From NCBI GenBank assembly GCA_009760855.2, contig WPIO01000003.1, positions 9,749,501 to 9,813,500 of the forward strand: a stretch of 64,000 nt of DNA. Direction: 5' to 3'. The notes under the pieces are model-generated. The model was given only the letters and a program-made list of their open reading frames with translations. It was not told where the DNA came from and made no database searches. A program made the translations under genes and the position numbers. Origin of the DNA: Cristatella mucedo. Lineage: Eukaryota > Bryozoa > Phylactolaemata > Cristatellidae. This document shows, piece after piece, positions 1-42,129 of this stretch; positions within the stretch are counted from its first letter, which is position 1; each line of letters starts with the position of its first letter.

Positions 1-560
1 GCCGCCGGTTCGTCCGCGGTGCTTTCGGGCTGCTCGACGCGACGGCTCGACAGGGACCGACGCGTTGTCTGTTACGTGCGGCGTCGGCGGCGGCGGCGTA
101 GCGTCGTCGCTGCTGCCTCGCGACGCTGACCGCGCGCCTCGCGGCCGGCCGCTTGCGCGCCGCACTCACTCCCTACCGCGCCGCAATCCGGCGGTCAGCG
201 CCGCCCGCCCTAACGGTCCGCTGCGGGGCCGCGCGGCGAGCGAACGGGCGAGCTGCGTCGGGTATTGGCGGCGCTTTTACGCACCTCGCGCGCGGACGGG
301 CAGCTGCAGGCGGCTCGCTCGCGAACCGCATGTGACGATTGTCGCTAAACCGGCTGCGAAGATCTGCGAGAAAAAGCGAAAATCCCGTGCAGCCAACGTT
401 GCGATACTTGGAAGTGAGAATCTCGAGACAGCGCGCGCGACTCGGCGCGACTGATACCCTGCGGGCGGCCAGCACAGCTGCTGGCCGCCCGCAGGCCCGC
501 AAGCGAGCTCGTGCTTCGAGCAGACGTTCGGCGGACTAGCGCTTCGTAGCGCGAAAATCT
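1..560. promoter_or_regulatory. CpG-rich block at the left edge, possible promoter or CpG island
   Basis: The first 560 bases are strongly GC- and CpG-rich compared with the DNA after them. They lie about 2 kb upstream of the first visible vinculin exon and in the right position to belong to its promoter region, but no TATA box or initiator was identified. Translation of the + frames does not show the conserved vinculin N-terminus. A strong 5' splice-like sequence (CTC followed by GTGAGT) occurs at about 562, so the block could end in a non-coding first exon. That is inference. Confidence 0.4.
458..495. repeat. perfect 17-bp inverted repeat with a 4-nt loop
   Basis: The left arm CCTGCGGGCGGCCAGCA (458-474) is exactly complementary to the right arm TGCTGGCCGCCCGCAGG (479-495), with CAGC as the loop. 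The stem is almost all G and C and would be very stable as RNA or as a DNA cruciform. It is not next to a T-run, so it is not a simple terminator. It sits inside the CpG-rich block. Confidence 0.9.
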
Positions 561-2591
561 CGTGAGTGTCCGATTTCATCCGCACACCGATGTCGTCGTG
601 CATGCCCGTCGTGCATGTGGATCGAAATTCGGCGAGTCAAGGTGCTCGCAACGACGAGCTCTATGTAGTCGCCATTCACTGTCGATGGCTCGATGGCAGC
701 TTTTTGTTTTCAGCAATGTCAACCGAGAGGGGGGAGTCAGCGGAAGGAAGATAGCTTGCAGCTGCCTAGACTCTCGGCCGTTGGTAGTGGATGGGGTTGG
801 TGTGGGCGGTATTGCCCGTGCTTGCCGCCGGCTAGCACTCATTTCAGGCCAGTAAAACTGCAAAATATCGACGTCAGAGAGGTCGTTGGTGGCTGTGTGG
901 CTCCAAACGGGTTTGTGACCCTTTGTTTGTTCGTGAGCTGCTGCTCGATTAATGCACCACCCGGAAAGCAAGCATGGAAAAATGGTGTCGAAGTCAGCTG
1001 GCCGGTGTGAGAGACGTTAGTACGAAATGGCACTTCCCTGTGGCCTTAAAGTGCGTTGGCCATGTAATGTAATGTAATGTATCTCTGTCTGTAACTCCAC
1101 AAGGTCATACAGACCATGTGGGTGTTACGCAGGAGAGTTTTGTATAGCGCACTCACAGCCTAAGCCGCTTTCGGTACGCATTCGATAGCCAACAGACTTC
1201 GTCTCACCCAACAAAGAGAAAGTGGGAAGCATAGCAGAGTCAGGAGGGCAGTTGAGGTAGTGAGGCCATCTGAGCTATGACACGCCAGGAGCCTTTAGAG
1301 GATTTAGGGATGCTGCCCAAATGTCCAGCAACCTTCGTTAAGGCCTGCTTTAAGCCATGTTTATGCGGCGAGTCTTGCTATTGTCCGGCTGCTGTGTCGT
1401 GCTCATGTCCTGCGTCGGTCTTCAGTCTTATAGGAGATTAACAGGGTCAGTTTTCCTTAAATCTTTCTTCTTACTTGGTCCAAGCGCAGAGTGGTCATGT
1501 AAAAATTCGTGTTGTTTAGAAGGTAGGAAATGGCCGTTCGTGATGCAACCTCCAGGTGAATTTAAACCTTCCACGGTTGCTTCTATCGCTGCTGCCCCAT
1601 TATCTGATTCTTATATGACTAGCTAGAAGTGTCCCATAAACAGGGACTCTCGTGGAGTGCATTAATGATTTTGCTGGTTAAGTCATTTGCCATGTTTTTC
1701 GCTGCAATGAAGAAGGCATGCCCATGACTGCGAATAGACTGCGATAAGACTGAATGCGAGTGAGTTAGGTCGTTTGTTCAGTCTTGCCTCAATAGTGGCC
1801 AAGAAGTAGCACCATGCTCAGCTTTCGAGCCTTCGTTCAGTATTCGTTCAGTCTTCCACAAGTCTTGGACCGCTCCGCTTTTGGTGACCTATGTAACAAG
1901 GACTATCAGGGCAGAAGCAAGACTAACCGTGTGAACGGGACTCACGTGTTTGAATCCGATTTTGTAGTTGTGTGAGCTAACGTTAGCCTTCTCGGTCATC
2001 CAGATACCCCTTCTATTGAACGCTGCACACAACTGTGATGAGCTTAATGAGCCAGCTTTGTCATTCAGTTTGCAATAGCACCACAGTTTCTTTCCACTAC
2101 CCCTACCTAGAACTGGGCCGTCGGGTGCTTGATTTGCTGCAGTAGGCATCAAACAACGACACATTCCCCGTTCAGAGTTTAGTCAGACGTCTTTGTTTGT
2201 TGGCTTCTCACTTGGCAAAGATTGACGATCTTTAATTCGGTTCCAATTAGTATCACAAACTCCATCCAGCATTCGGCACCCGATGTCTAGATTGTGGTTT
2301 GCTGCCCTGAGGCCAGAGGTATTATCATTCACCATGTCAAGCAGGGTCTAATGTCGCGCCAGCCGACGAGGCTCAGCCCAACAGTGCCACTTGGGCACTG
2401 GAATGTACGATGGAAGCTCAGTAATTCTGCTGCCGTTTCCTTATCTCGCGAAGCGATCACACTGCCGGTTGTGCTGCCCTCGGAATCTATATTTGCTTGC
2501 ACAGGCTGCCGCCAGCGAGGTCTCTCGAACCGTGCCTGGTCGCCTTGGTCCGATCGCGCTGGCAAGCAGAGCATCTATTGTCTTGCTCCAG
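561..2591. other. gene-free stretch upstream of the first visible vinculin exon
   Basis: Apart from the LINE tail at 1053-1263, nothing recognisable is present. Short open frames occur in all frames but resemble no known family. A frame open from 2391 runs into the vinculin exon at 2592, but its upstream part lacks the conserved N-terminus and is read as intron. The stretch is probably intron 1, or promoter plus intron 1. Confidence 0.5.
1053..1263 (-). mobile_element. LINE family 2, 3' end only, with a short ATGTA tail
   Basis: Read on the minus strand this matches, almost base for base, the 3' end of the family-2 LINE at about 49206-49397: the same GCGCTATACAAAACTCTCCT and the same run ending in repeated ACATT, seen here on the + strand as repeated ATGTA at 1057-1080. 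It is a heavily 5'-truncated insertion. No reverse-transcriptase sequence is included. Confidence 0.85.
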
Positions 2592-33082
<30,491 letters not shown>

Positions 33083-33729
33083 AAGCCGTCATGGCGCATT
33101 CAGGGTTCTGCATGCCTCGCGGTCGTCGTGCGTGAAGGCTAGGCAACGACTTGGTCAGTCGGCTGCTCTACACACTCTTTCCATTGCCCAGAGCGAGCAG
33201 CCAGATGGCCGGATCGCCGATTGCTGCATAGCCGAGCACGGCTCAATGCTCTTACTGTCGGCGTGCAGTAGCATTTTGGGGCAGGCTTAGCTGTTTTCGT
33301 ACTCATGGTGCTTTGAAAGGTCACTTTTGGCCACATAATCGATGTGCTACTGCATTTTATATCGTTGCTTTTAGTGACATGCAGTCTGCACTGTGAGCTG
33401 GTCATTTCTGTTATTTTCCATTTTCTTATTTGCCGTGATGAGATCCAAACGTCGGATCGCTTAGAGGACTAAGATATTTTGGGTATGCGGTGGTGGCTGT
33501 TCGCATGTTCGTTGTGGCCTCACTGATATGACTGTCGAAGTACTTACTTAAGCCGAGCGGTGCCGACACGTGCAGATACGAGCAACGCGTGTTCAACAAA
33601 GCAGCATCGATTCGCTTCACTTGCGGGGGGGGGGGGGGGGGGGGTGCAGCAAACAGACCTGCGACTATCAGCGATGCTGCTTGGGGCATGGAATGAGTAT
33701 GGGAAGCCTGCGATTTCTGATTGATTAAA
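33083..33729 (+). other. vinculin 3' flank, possible 3' UTR with ATTAAA signal
   Basis: The variant polyadenylation signal ATTAAA lies at 33724-33729, about 640 bases after the stop. No AATAAA was found between the stop and this point. A run of 20 G lies at 33625-33644. Whether the transcript ends here is inference. Confidence 0.35.
33625..33644 (+). repeat. 20-base G homopolymer
   Basis: Uninterrupted run of G in the vinculin 3' flank, able in principle to form a G-quadruplex on the + strand or transcript. Homopolymers of this length are also prone to assembly error. Confidence 0.9.
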
Positions 33730-33859
33730 CATTTGAAATCAGGACATAACTCGAATTACCGTTGATCTGCTGGGACCTTTGGGTAACTGAGTCTGAGCAC
33801 ACTTACAGGCTCGTCTGTAATCGTCAATCCGAAGTAAATTGACGCGTACATTAGATTGA

Positions 33860-35650
33860 AGTCAGATCACTTTTCGATGCGATGCAACATTTGTCCCGTT
33901 GTGTTCGCGACGACCGCTGCAGCGACGACGGAGGAGAGCGCTTCGAGCTTGCTGTCCTTCGACGGGTACCGCCATTCTCAGAGTCGTGGCCGGGCCCAAG
34001 GCCGGGAAGCCTGCCGTATCTGTAGCGCCTGACTTGGTGAGCATCTTCGTCGTCTCCGATCGTCCGGAGCCGAGGCCGGCGCCGCGCGGTAGCGGCTGCC
34101 AAGCCGCGAGGCCGCAGCAGAGCGTGCGTTCAGCCTTTCCGAGCTGCCGCTCCGGACTCTCGGACTCGCTGACACTGAATTATGCAACCGAAGAACCGGG
34201 CGTAGGGGTCGGCTGGGGTTGTTAGGTGCCCTAGTACGCTCAGATAGATGCTCAACTTCGCGCACCGGCGGCTTTCTGTCCCCGATAGCGGCGACTAGAA
34301 TAAAGCAGCGCGGCTCCATACCTCTCGTTCCCCGGAAGGGAGAGCTTGCCGAGTGCCTTTTGGGAAGCGCTGAGCATGTGTACTGGCGTGCGCGAAAATG
34401 TGGCTGCACCTCCTTGCGGAGCTGTCGGGCGCTGCCGCCATCCCCGCACGACAAGTTACAGGAATGCCGGACCTGATTTTTGAGACGAAGTGGCGTCGGC
34501 TAGTAGCGCTCAGCTCTAGGCAGACAACGCGGGAGACCCGCGCATCCAGCGCCTGGCCTACGTTTTCTGGCCGGACGCATCTACGCTTCCCGCTTGCGCA
34601 GGTAGCGTACGCGAGCGAAAATAATCATGCAAAAGACCAGCTGGTTTGTTCATGCTTTTCAATAGCGCCGCGCCCGCCTTCACTTCACGCAGCGTGCGAG
34701 CGTCTGCGCACCGTTTCCGGTCGTGAGAGTGTGAGTGTATGTGCTGAATTGTGTAGTAATGAAAAGTGTATGTGATCGTGAGAGTGCTGAAAAAGGAGAC
34801 CGCAGCAGGTCTCAAAAGCGAAAGCTGCGAAAACTGTCACGCGGCGGCGGCTTTCTGGTTGAAGTGGAGCTTGCAGTTAAAGAGCGTCGCAGTTGGGGGC
34901 GGCGGGGAGGGGCCTCTCACGTTGCACTCCCGCATTGCGCCGCCGCTCTACTTAACTAACACTGCGATGCGAGGCGTAGCGAACGCCTTAGCTTGGCGTA
35001 GTGGTTCGCGCACCGGCTCTCGCGCTCCGACAGAGCGAGTTGCGGGCGCGACCCGTGTAGTACGTACAAATGTCCTGAGCAGGGGAGGCGTGGTCCGGGC
35101 GCTTGGGATAGCCCCGCTGCTGTTCAATGAGGGCGGCTCCTTTCGCTTTTCTTTTGGAGCCCCCTTTTAGTGCCGAAAACGGACGGTTTCGAACGCTTCG
35201 CAGCGCTGCTCCGGCCTGAGCGGGCTGCAAATGAGGCTTACTCCTATCCACAACCCGTATTTTGGCGGTGACCAAGTCGCAGGTGTTGTGATGAGGTTCG
35301 CCTGCGTCTAGGATTTTATGTCGCTCAGAAAAATCTTGGCCACGCCCACACCCACAGTTCTAATCGTCCGACCGCTCGTCGTCCGGGTCGCCGCATTAGC
35401 CCTGACCGCGCAGGCGCCTCGTGCGGTGTCAGCTTTGTGCGAAGCTGCCGATGTTTTTGTCGGTTGCCGGTCGAGTGGCAAGGTTCTGACAAATTGTCGC
35501 AATCTGTCGGTGGTCGTGGTTCGCAGCCGAATGCTGCTATGGCAGTTCCGGTTTCCTCCTTTCCTCTCTCCACCGCACGCGGCCAGCTTCTGTGCTTGCA
35601 CCCAGTCCGTCCTCAAGCGTCGACTAGAAGCCCAGTGCGTATACAAGTAT
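33860..35650. promoter_or_regulatory. second GC- and CpG-rich block, unassigned
   Basis: Base composition rises sharply compared with the flanks, and long frames open on both strands as expected from stop-poor GC-rich DNA. No frame shows a known domain. The block resembles a CpG island and could mark the promoter of a neighbouring gene on either strand. A 187-codon + frame at 35318-35881 ends in a CTTCTT-derived Leu run and is not accepted as a gene. Confidence 0.35.
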
Positions 35651-35889
35651 CAGCAAGCTACAGGCTTCATTGGGCCTTTCCGATATTGTCGCTGGCTGCT
35701 CAACTGCTCAACTGCTGACTCCGGGCAGAGAACAAGCGAGCCAATTTGTTGGATCGCCTTGGTTGATGGGAACGCTGAATATGTGGATCGTTGTCGCATC
35801 TGTCTTAAAGGGTCTCTCACCCATGACATTCTTCTTCTTCTTCTTCTACTTTGGATCACAGAACTACTGGCGACCACGTGATTTGTTGT

Positions 35890-37635
35890 TGCATTGAGCA
35901 AATGCGCCCTGCGGGAGCGTCTTCAGGCATCCCGTTTATGGGAAAACTCTTGATTTTCACAGGATTATATATTAATATGTTTGACCGGATGTCCAAGGAA
36001 CTACGGTAAAAAAAATTCAGTCGCTGCTCGAACTGAACAATACAGTACTCTCGCTGGTCTAATGACCTAGAGAAAGGCATATTGCAACTTACACGCTCGT
36101 GCGAACGTGCGCTCGATTGTGTGCGTGTGTGGTGGGTGGGGGGGATAACGAGCTGTAGTTGACTCGTAGCCGCCGGAGTAGAGAAGGGGACCTAGGGGCT
36201 GTGCCCCCCCCCCATCCCAAGACCGACCAGAAAGAGTGCGCTTGGCTGTCAAGTCACCCGCCATGTTTCTCCAGCCTTCCCAAGACGGGCTACTGATTGA
36301 CCTGGGTCAAGCTCTGGCCCCAGCGCTGCTTAATCCGGGCTACCAGCTCTCTGCAGCCCAATATGTATACGCAAACGGTAAGCCCTGATAACTGCTCGCT
36401 CATGTTTTCCTTTGCTGATCTGGAATTCACGGAGAAATTACCTCAGACTCTAAGCCTCCAGCTTTTCCGACGAGTAAAAATCCAGGTCCGCTATAAAGTT
36501 GATAGCAAAATGTCTTGCAAAGTTCCTGGAAAGCGAGCTACGGTGTTACAAATATCGCTTGTCCTGACGAGTCTCGCGCTGCGAGTATGTGATGAAACTC
36601 CATCCAAAGAAGATATTTTCAGTTAACTGTTCACCCTATTTCCAATCTTTGAAATTTCCATTTAATGCAAAATGAGTCGCTCTTTAAAGCCATCTAGGGC
36701 CATTTTATTTCATATTATGTACGGTGGACTTCGTGAAGCCATCTGAAAACGAACACTTTTCGATGGCCAGTTTTAACTTTAAGCAAACTTTTAAGTACAT
36801 AGCTACCATGTCCCGGTCGTCAGAAATTAGTTTAGCGAACGAGAATGTTCCTGAAGAACTTCTACAGTAATTTTGGTTGTGTTCAACTTCAAAAAAGACC
36901 TAGGATCTTGAGTTTTGACGTGAGACAGATATTGTGCCGACGACAGCGTTGACACATTTCGGCAAGGTCGCCAGTCAACTGACTGCGAAGCAGCCGCTGC
37001 CCTTCCATTGCAACTTAAGCCCAGTGGGGCTTAATTTACATCACGGGATTACTACGGGTGTAGATGGAGAAGAGCCCGCCGAGGCTGCCTAAGTTCCACT
37101 GTCAAAGAATGCACGTAGGGAGGCTAAAAGTCCTAGGGCTGGCTTCACGAGCCACCCGGCTCGAAAGAGGAAGACCTAAGAGCCGTTCTGTATACATCTG
37201 ACTACGGGATTGCCAAAATATTTGACTTCAAGAAGAATAACTCTAAAACCTAATAAATATTCAAGACTATGTGTACTAATGGTATTGAGCCGTCTACGGA
37301 TCTTAACGAAGGGCTTAAGCTGCTGTCGAAAAGATATAACAACTAATTTAGTAGACCAGCAATACTTGGTCAGAGTGACCAGAAACGAAATTGGCTGGAC
37401 ACTGTAAAACACTGCTGCCTATTGAACGCCAATAGTTTTCTTAAAAATTACCAGTTTTCATATAAGTTTGAAAATAACTGAAAACTGCCAATCGACAACA
37501 ATCGTCAATTTCTTCTCCGGGGCGTAGCTCAAATAAAGAAACTTGCGTCCACAATAACTCTGTCATCCGAGGTCTACAATTCTTTTTAATAAATAGGGCT
37601 TAGTTAAAAAAGCAGGTCTTCTGTCGGCTTGTTCA
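35890..37635. other. gene-free stretch, nothing recognised
   Basis: AT-richer DNA with a 109-codon + frame at 36297-36626 (FADLEFTEKLPQTLSLQLF) that matches nothing I know. No repeats or RNA genes seen. Confidence 0.5.
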
Positions 37636-37639
37636 GCCG

Positions 37640-37798
37640 TCGCAGCTGGCTAAGACCTAACGGCAAGATGCTCGCACTTTACTCACTAGTCCCCGAGTTC
37701 AAGTCCTACCTCAATTAATAAATAACTTAATTTCTGCAAGCTGGTGACAGCCGCAAACGTTTTTTTACCTCTATATAAATGAGGCTTTTGCTCAGACG
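37640..37798 (+). mobile_element. SINE family A copy, diverged
   Basis: Shows CAGCTGGCTAAGACCTAACG (A-box side), CCCGAGTTCAAGTCCTACC (B-box) and an end near TATATAAATGAGGC, as in the other family-A copies. The central region is altered. Confidence 0.6.
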
Positions 37799-37799
37799 A

Positions 37800-39190
37800 T
37801 CTTCACCGTATATTCTACTTTCTTATCAAGAGCGTGAACATTAGTAATATGACAGCACACTTCCTGCTACTTTAGTTATCCCGCTCAAGGTCAAGGTTTA
37901 TCCACGAACAACTCGTTACAGACCTGCAGCTGCTCACTCAAGATTTACGAAATTAAATATTAGCCAACTGAACTAAAAAAGGGAACTCTTTGAGGCGTCT
38001 TAAACAGCAGACTGCGTTGCGAGAACCCTTAATCGCGGATGCTGAATGAAGCTTCTTAGGCTGTGTCCACATTCTCTCAGTTTCGTTAATAGACTGGATG
38101 CGAACTCGCAGTGACGACACGCATGTGTGGTCAAGCACTTCAAGTAGACGTTGGTGAGTTAAGTGCATTGCAATATTTACCCAAGCTGCCATACTTTTCG
38201 CATATAGTCTCATGTTCGCTAGCAAATAGAACGCCTCCAGAATTAGCGCACGCTCTCACCTTGGCCACTGGCACGAACGAAGCGCTTAGCTCGGAGAATT
38301 TCACAGTTACGCGATAGTGAAATGTCCGCCAAAAATCTTGTAGCACTTTAAAAAGTGTTTTCAAAGTAACGGCAACTCTATGTCATGAACGTGCAGTAGC
38401 GTGCGCAGTCTGTACTCGCCGCCGCGCGTCTGTGCTCGCCGTTCTCGGCGCTCTTTCCTGCCTAACTTGCCCTCGCGCAATCCTACAGGTTGCACGTACA
38501 AAGTCTTTCGTCGGATGTCGAGGGTAAAAGAGTCATGTTTTGGTCTCTTTTCGTCTTGCTACGAGCGGGAGTGGGTGGGGCCAGCGCTGCCCTGCTCTGC
38601 TTCCGGCAGCTGGCACGTGTTATCGCAGTTTAAACGCAAATACGCGCGATAATGGCCGAACAAAGATACGCGCTCCGTATTCCAGGTGCATTTGCTAATG
38701 TGACGTGACAAATGTGCAGGCATTCCATTCTGTCGACAGCGGGTGCCTTCAGTCCGCTGCTCGACGGCTGCATAGTATTCTAGAGTTTTCTCAAACTGCA
38801 AAGTGGCAGCACGGGTTTCCAATCGCTGGGAATGTAAGGGCGAATATGCGTGGCCAGCATACGAGAGTTCTCCATGAAAATCTCAAAGCATGACCTACGC
38901 GGAGCCGGTTTGCGTCTGTTTTCTCTCAAGTTTCTGCTGCGTTTCGAAATCGAGCAATTGGGCAAAGTTGGTACGTGCATAGGTGACTCCGGGTATTAGG
39001 CTTCCGTAACTCTGCAGGCATTGCCGCCTGGGCCTGTGCATTAATATGCATGGTGCAGCTCTCAGCGGACTAGACTTGTATGGCGTGAACTTCGTAATTG
39101 CCACATCATGACGCTCCTCTGCCACCTTTGCTGAACCCATCAAGCAGAGCATGGGCATGCATCTTGTCGCTTACCTTTAAGGTCTCTTCA
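37800..39190. other. gene-free stretch, nothing recognised
   Basis: A GC-rich patch at 38390-38680 and short frames on both strands occur, none with recognisable motifs. No repeat or RNA gene was identified. Confidence 0.5.
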
Positions 39191-39198
39191 CTCTCATA

Positions 39199-40277
39199 AT
39201 AATAATAATAATAATAATAATGTACTTGAAAAAGCACCCTCAGAAAACTCAATCTCTTTCTAGCTGCTTTACATCTGCTGCAAAGGGAAACACGATTGAA
39301 TGGTGAGTAATATCATGCTTGATAAACATCATGAATAACATGGTTAGAGGTGACATACACAGGGTCAGCATGCAAGTGCGGTTAGTGGCAGCATGCACAG
39401 TGTCAGCACGCATAAGCACACGAAGTACGAATCACAGGGATCCACTAAATGCTGTCCTAAATAGGTGTTTTAAAGTTCTTTTTAAATGTAGTCTAGTCAG
39501 GGGATGTTGTGACGCAAGTCGGGAGTGAGTTCCAGGCTTTATGAGCGTACGAACTAAATGCCCGGTCTCCAAAGGATTTGAGGTTTGTACGAGGTATTGG
39601 TAAACTGTTGGATTCCGAAAAGCGGGTGGTACGATGCTTGGCCTGGTGGGGGAGTAGATCTGAGAGATAGGGTAGAGCCAAAGAATGAAGTGACCTAAAA
39701 GTGAGCGACCAAACCTTGAAGTCGATCCGTTGCTTGACTGGAGTCGGTGCAGGTCGTCGAGAAGTGGTGTGATGTGGCAACTGCGACGCTCACGACAGAC
39801 AAGCCTAGCTTCTGAGTTGTACACCAGCTGTAAATGCCTGATTCAACATGCCGGTAGGCTAGCAAGCAGTGAGTTACAAAAGTCAAGACGGGATGTCACA
39901 AATGCATGGACCAACTTAGATGTGGTATCCTTATCTAAACAAGCTCGAATATTAGCAATGTTATGTAGCTGAAAGTAGGCAGACTTGACTGTGAAGCTGA
40001 TGTGCTCGTCTAGGGAGAGGTCACTTTGGAACAGGACACGTACATTTCGAACTGATTCGACAGGGGATATGCTGGCAGAGCCAATTTTGAGCGTCAGCCT
40101 TTCCAATTTCTGAGTCACACTGGGTTTGCCCATAACTAGTAAGTTATAACTAGTAAGTCAGCTTTGTCATCGTTTATTTTTAGAAAATTTGCTGCCATCC
40201 ATGTGCGGATATCATCAATACATGCAGCAAGTGAGTTGAGAGAATTTGAGGTGCTCGAAGGGATCAAAGCAAAGGTA
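39199..40277 (-). mobile_element. LINE family 1, 5'-truncated minus-strand copy
   Basis: From a tail complement of (AAT)n at 39199-39222 through the family 3' UTR and C-terminal coding region to a reverse-transcriptase segment (KPSVTQKLERLTLKIGSASI, then LDKDTTSKLVHAFVTSRLDF). Frames are broken at several points. A small duplication of ACTAGTAAGTTATA occurs at about 40134-40160. Confidence 0.9.
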
Positions 40278-40279
40278 TG

Positions 40280-42125
40280 AGAAGGCTTTTCCTCGCACCG
40301 CACCCTCCTTCGAATCTCGTCGTTTATATAGAGCTCTAGCCAGCTGCTAATCGTTCAAAAAACGCGCCTTCAGAGCCTACTGCAAAGCGTGAAATTCTCT
40401 ACCGCTGGTATAAAGACAACCCCTGCTTGACTTATGATGCGAAGCTAGAATACTGCCTGTAGCTCCCAGCTTCTGTGTCGTCTGATTGACTAGTTCTTTT
40501 TTGCTTACGACTGCGACGCTATCGCTTATTAGACGACATGCATAATTTATGGCCCACTCGAAGTACCTAAAAGGAAATGAAGATTTCTCAGGGCTCATCA
40601 CAAAGACATTATTATTATTTTTCATTAATAATTAGAGGTAGAGCATGCTCGTCAGCTGCTCAGGTTTCCGGACGGCGGTCGGCCTGATAAGCAGCACATG
40701 TGACCAGTCGGAGCGTAGGACTGTAGGATAGCTGCCGTTCTTGGACGAATCTTGGAAAGGCTCGAAGGGAAAGGAGCGTAACGCAGGCTTCCCGCTAGGG
40801 GAGGGGGGCTATAGCCCCCCTCCCAAGTCCACCCGCATGCATTTCTAAATACAGCGAAAGAGAAGGCCTTCTGCGGCGAGACTGAGCGACCCACGAGAAG
40901 AAAATGATCCTACTGCCTGGCACGATGTGACATTTCCCCAATCGACTGACATCCTTCATTCTATTCACCGAGCCGCATCTATGTGGCACTCAGCGAATGA
41001 CGGCACTAGATGCATGAAGGTAACCTGAAGTGTGTGCCGAAGATGGCGTTATCAAGCCTAAGAGTGGATCAGATATATTCTTGCCAGCGAACAAGTGCCT
41101 CGAAGTTACTTTTAATCATTCCTAATGGGCGATCGATAGGCTGTAACCTCCAGGCTTCAAGGATGGCAGTTTTTAATACCGAGTGCGACACAACGTTTTC
41201 CTTCCCTCTAGCTTAACGAGATCTTTTCTGTCGTTAATAGGATATCCTGATATCAGTCGGGTGGAGTGGTGGTTTAGACATATATTAACAAAACGAGCAT
41301 GGTGGTGGGATGCAGAGGTCGACGTAAGAGACATTTAAGAAGATGGAGAAGAAAGAGCCACACAGGCATGCGAAATAATGAGGAGCCTACTGTTGTACAG
41401 CTACCTCTCATTAGTCGCTGCAGGCAGCCCTTAAGCGCCGGTCGCCCAGTCATCGTCTTCAGACTGAGGCCGACTTGGTTTCCTCCCGACTAGAGAATCG
41501 GAAGGGATAAATGAGATGGCTATCTGACCAGGGGGCTGTGGCCGCAACACACTGGTTTCCGTCTAATAATGGCACAAAGTTATAAGCTTCCGAGGGCCCA
41601 GACACCAGAGGGGAATGCAGCTACTTCATACACGTAAGGTGACGCTCTTAGATGTGGAGGCGAGAAAAGTTAGAGGTATCACGTTCTTTGATCTATACAC
41701 CGGTGGTATATTTCTATTCCAATGATAGAATTTAGTATCGTCATATGGCCGAAGATTTGTCATTCGTACGTAGTAGCCCTGCTAAAAGTACACAGCTTTG
41801 ATAATTCGCACTCCTGTGTAGCTTTTAAAGGTGGTGGGCGTGGCAGTTCTCTCGCCCAGGTTTACACGTATGTTGTACCCATCAGCACTATAACACGTAT
41901 TATTAATATTATGGTATTACCGCTTAATACAGAAGACTGGCCATCTGCGGAGTTCCAAAAGTCTTCGTCCTTGGTCCTCTGCCGCTCTCCATTTACACCG
42001 AACCTCACGAAAAAGTGATTCGGGCCCGTATTATCGGCTATGCAATTCATTTGCATCACTTCTATACTTGTGATGCCCAACTGTGATCGACGCTGCGACC
42101 GATAAAATCATTACTTGCCTTGCAG
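40280..42125. other. gene-free stretch, nothing recognised
   Basis: No coding match, repeat family or RNA gene was identified. A short ATT run with tail-like sequence at 40606-40625 may be a LINE tail remnant. Confidence 0.45.
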
Positions 42126-42129
42126 ACAG

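Noticed and set aside
602-751. ATG giving MPVVHVDRNSASQ, resembling the first residues of vinculin
   Set aside because: Only the first few residues are similar; the highly conserved residues that should follow are absent, and no donor in the right phase exists to join it to exon 2.
2391-2591. Open frame running upstream from vinculin exon 2
   Set aside because: It lacks the conserved N-terminus, and a good acceptor (TTGCTCCAG) lies exactly where similarity to vinculin begins.
35318-35881. 187-codon + strand open frame
   Set aside because: It lies in CpG-rich DNA where stops are rare, has an overlapping long frame on the other strand, ends in a CTTCTT-derived Leu run, and shows no known motif.
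36297-36626. 109-codon + frame (FADLEFTEKLPQTLSLQLF)
   Set aside because: It looks moderately protein-like, but there are no splice boundaries, neighbours or family match to support it.
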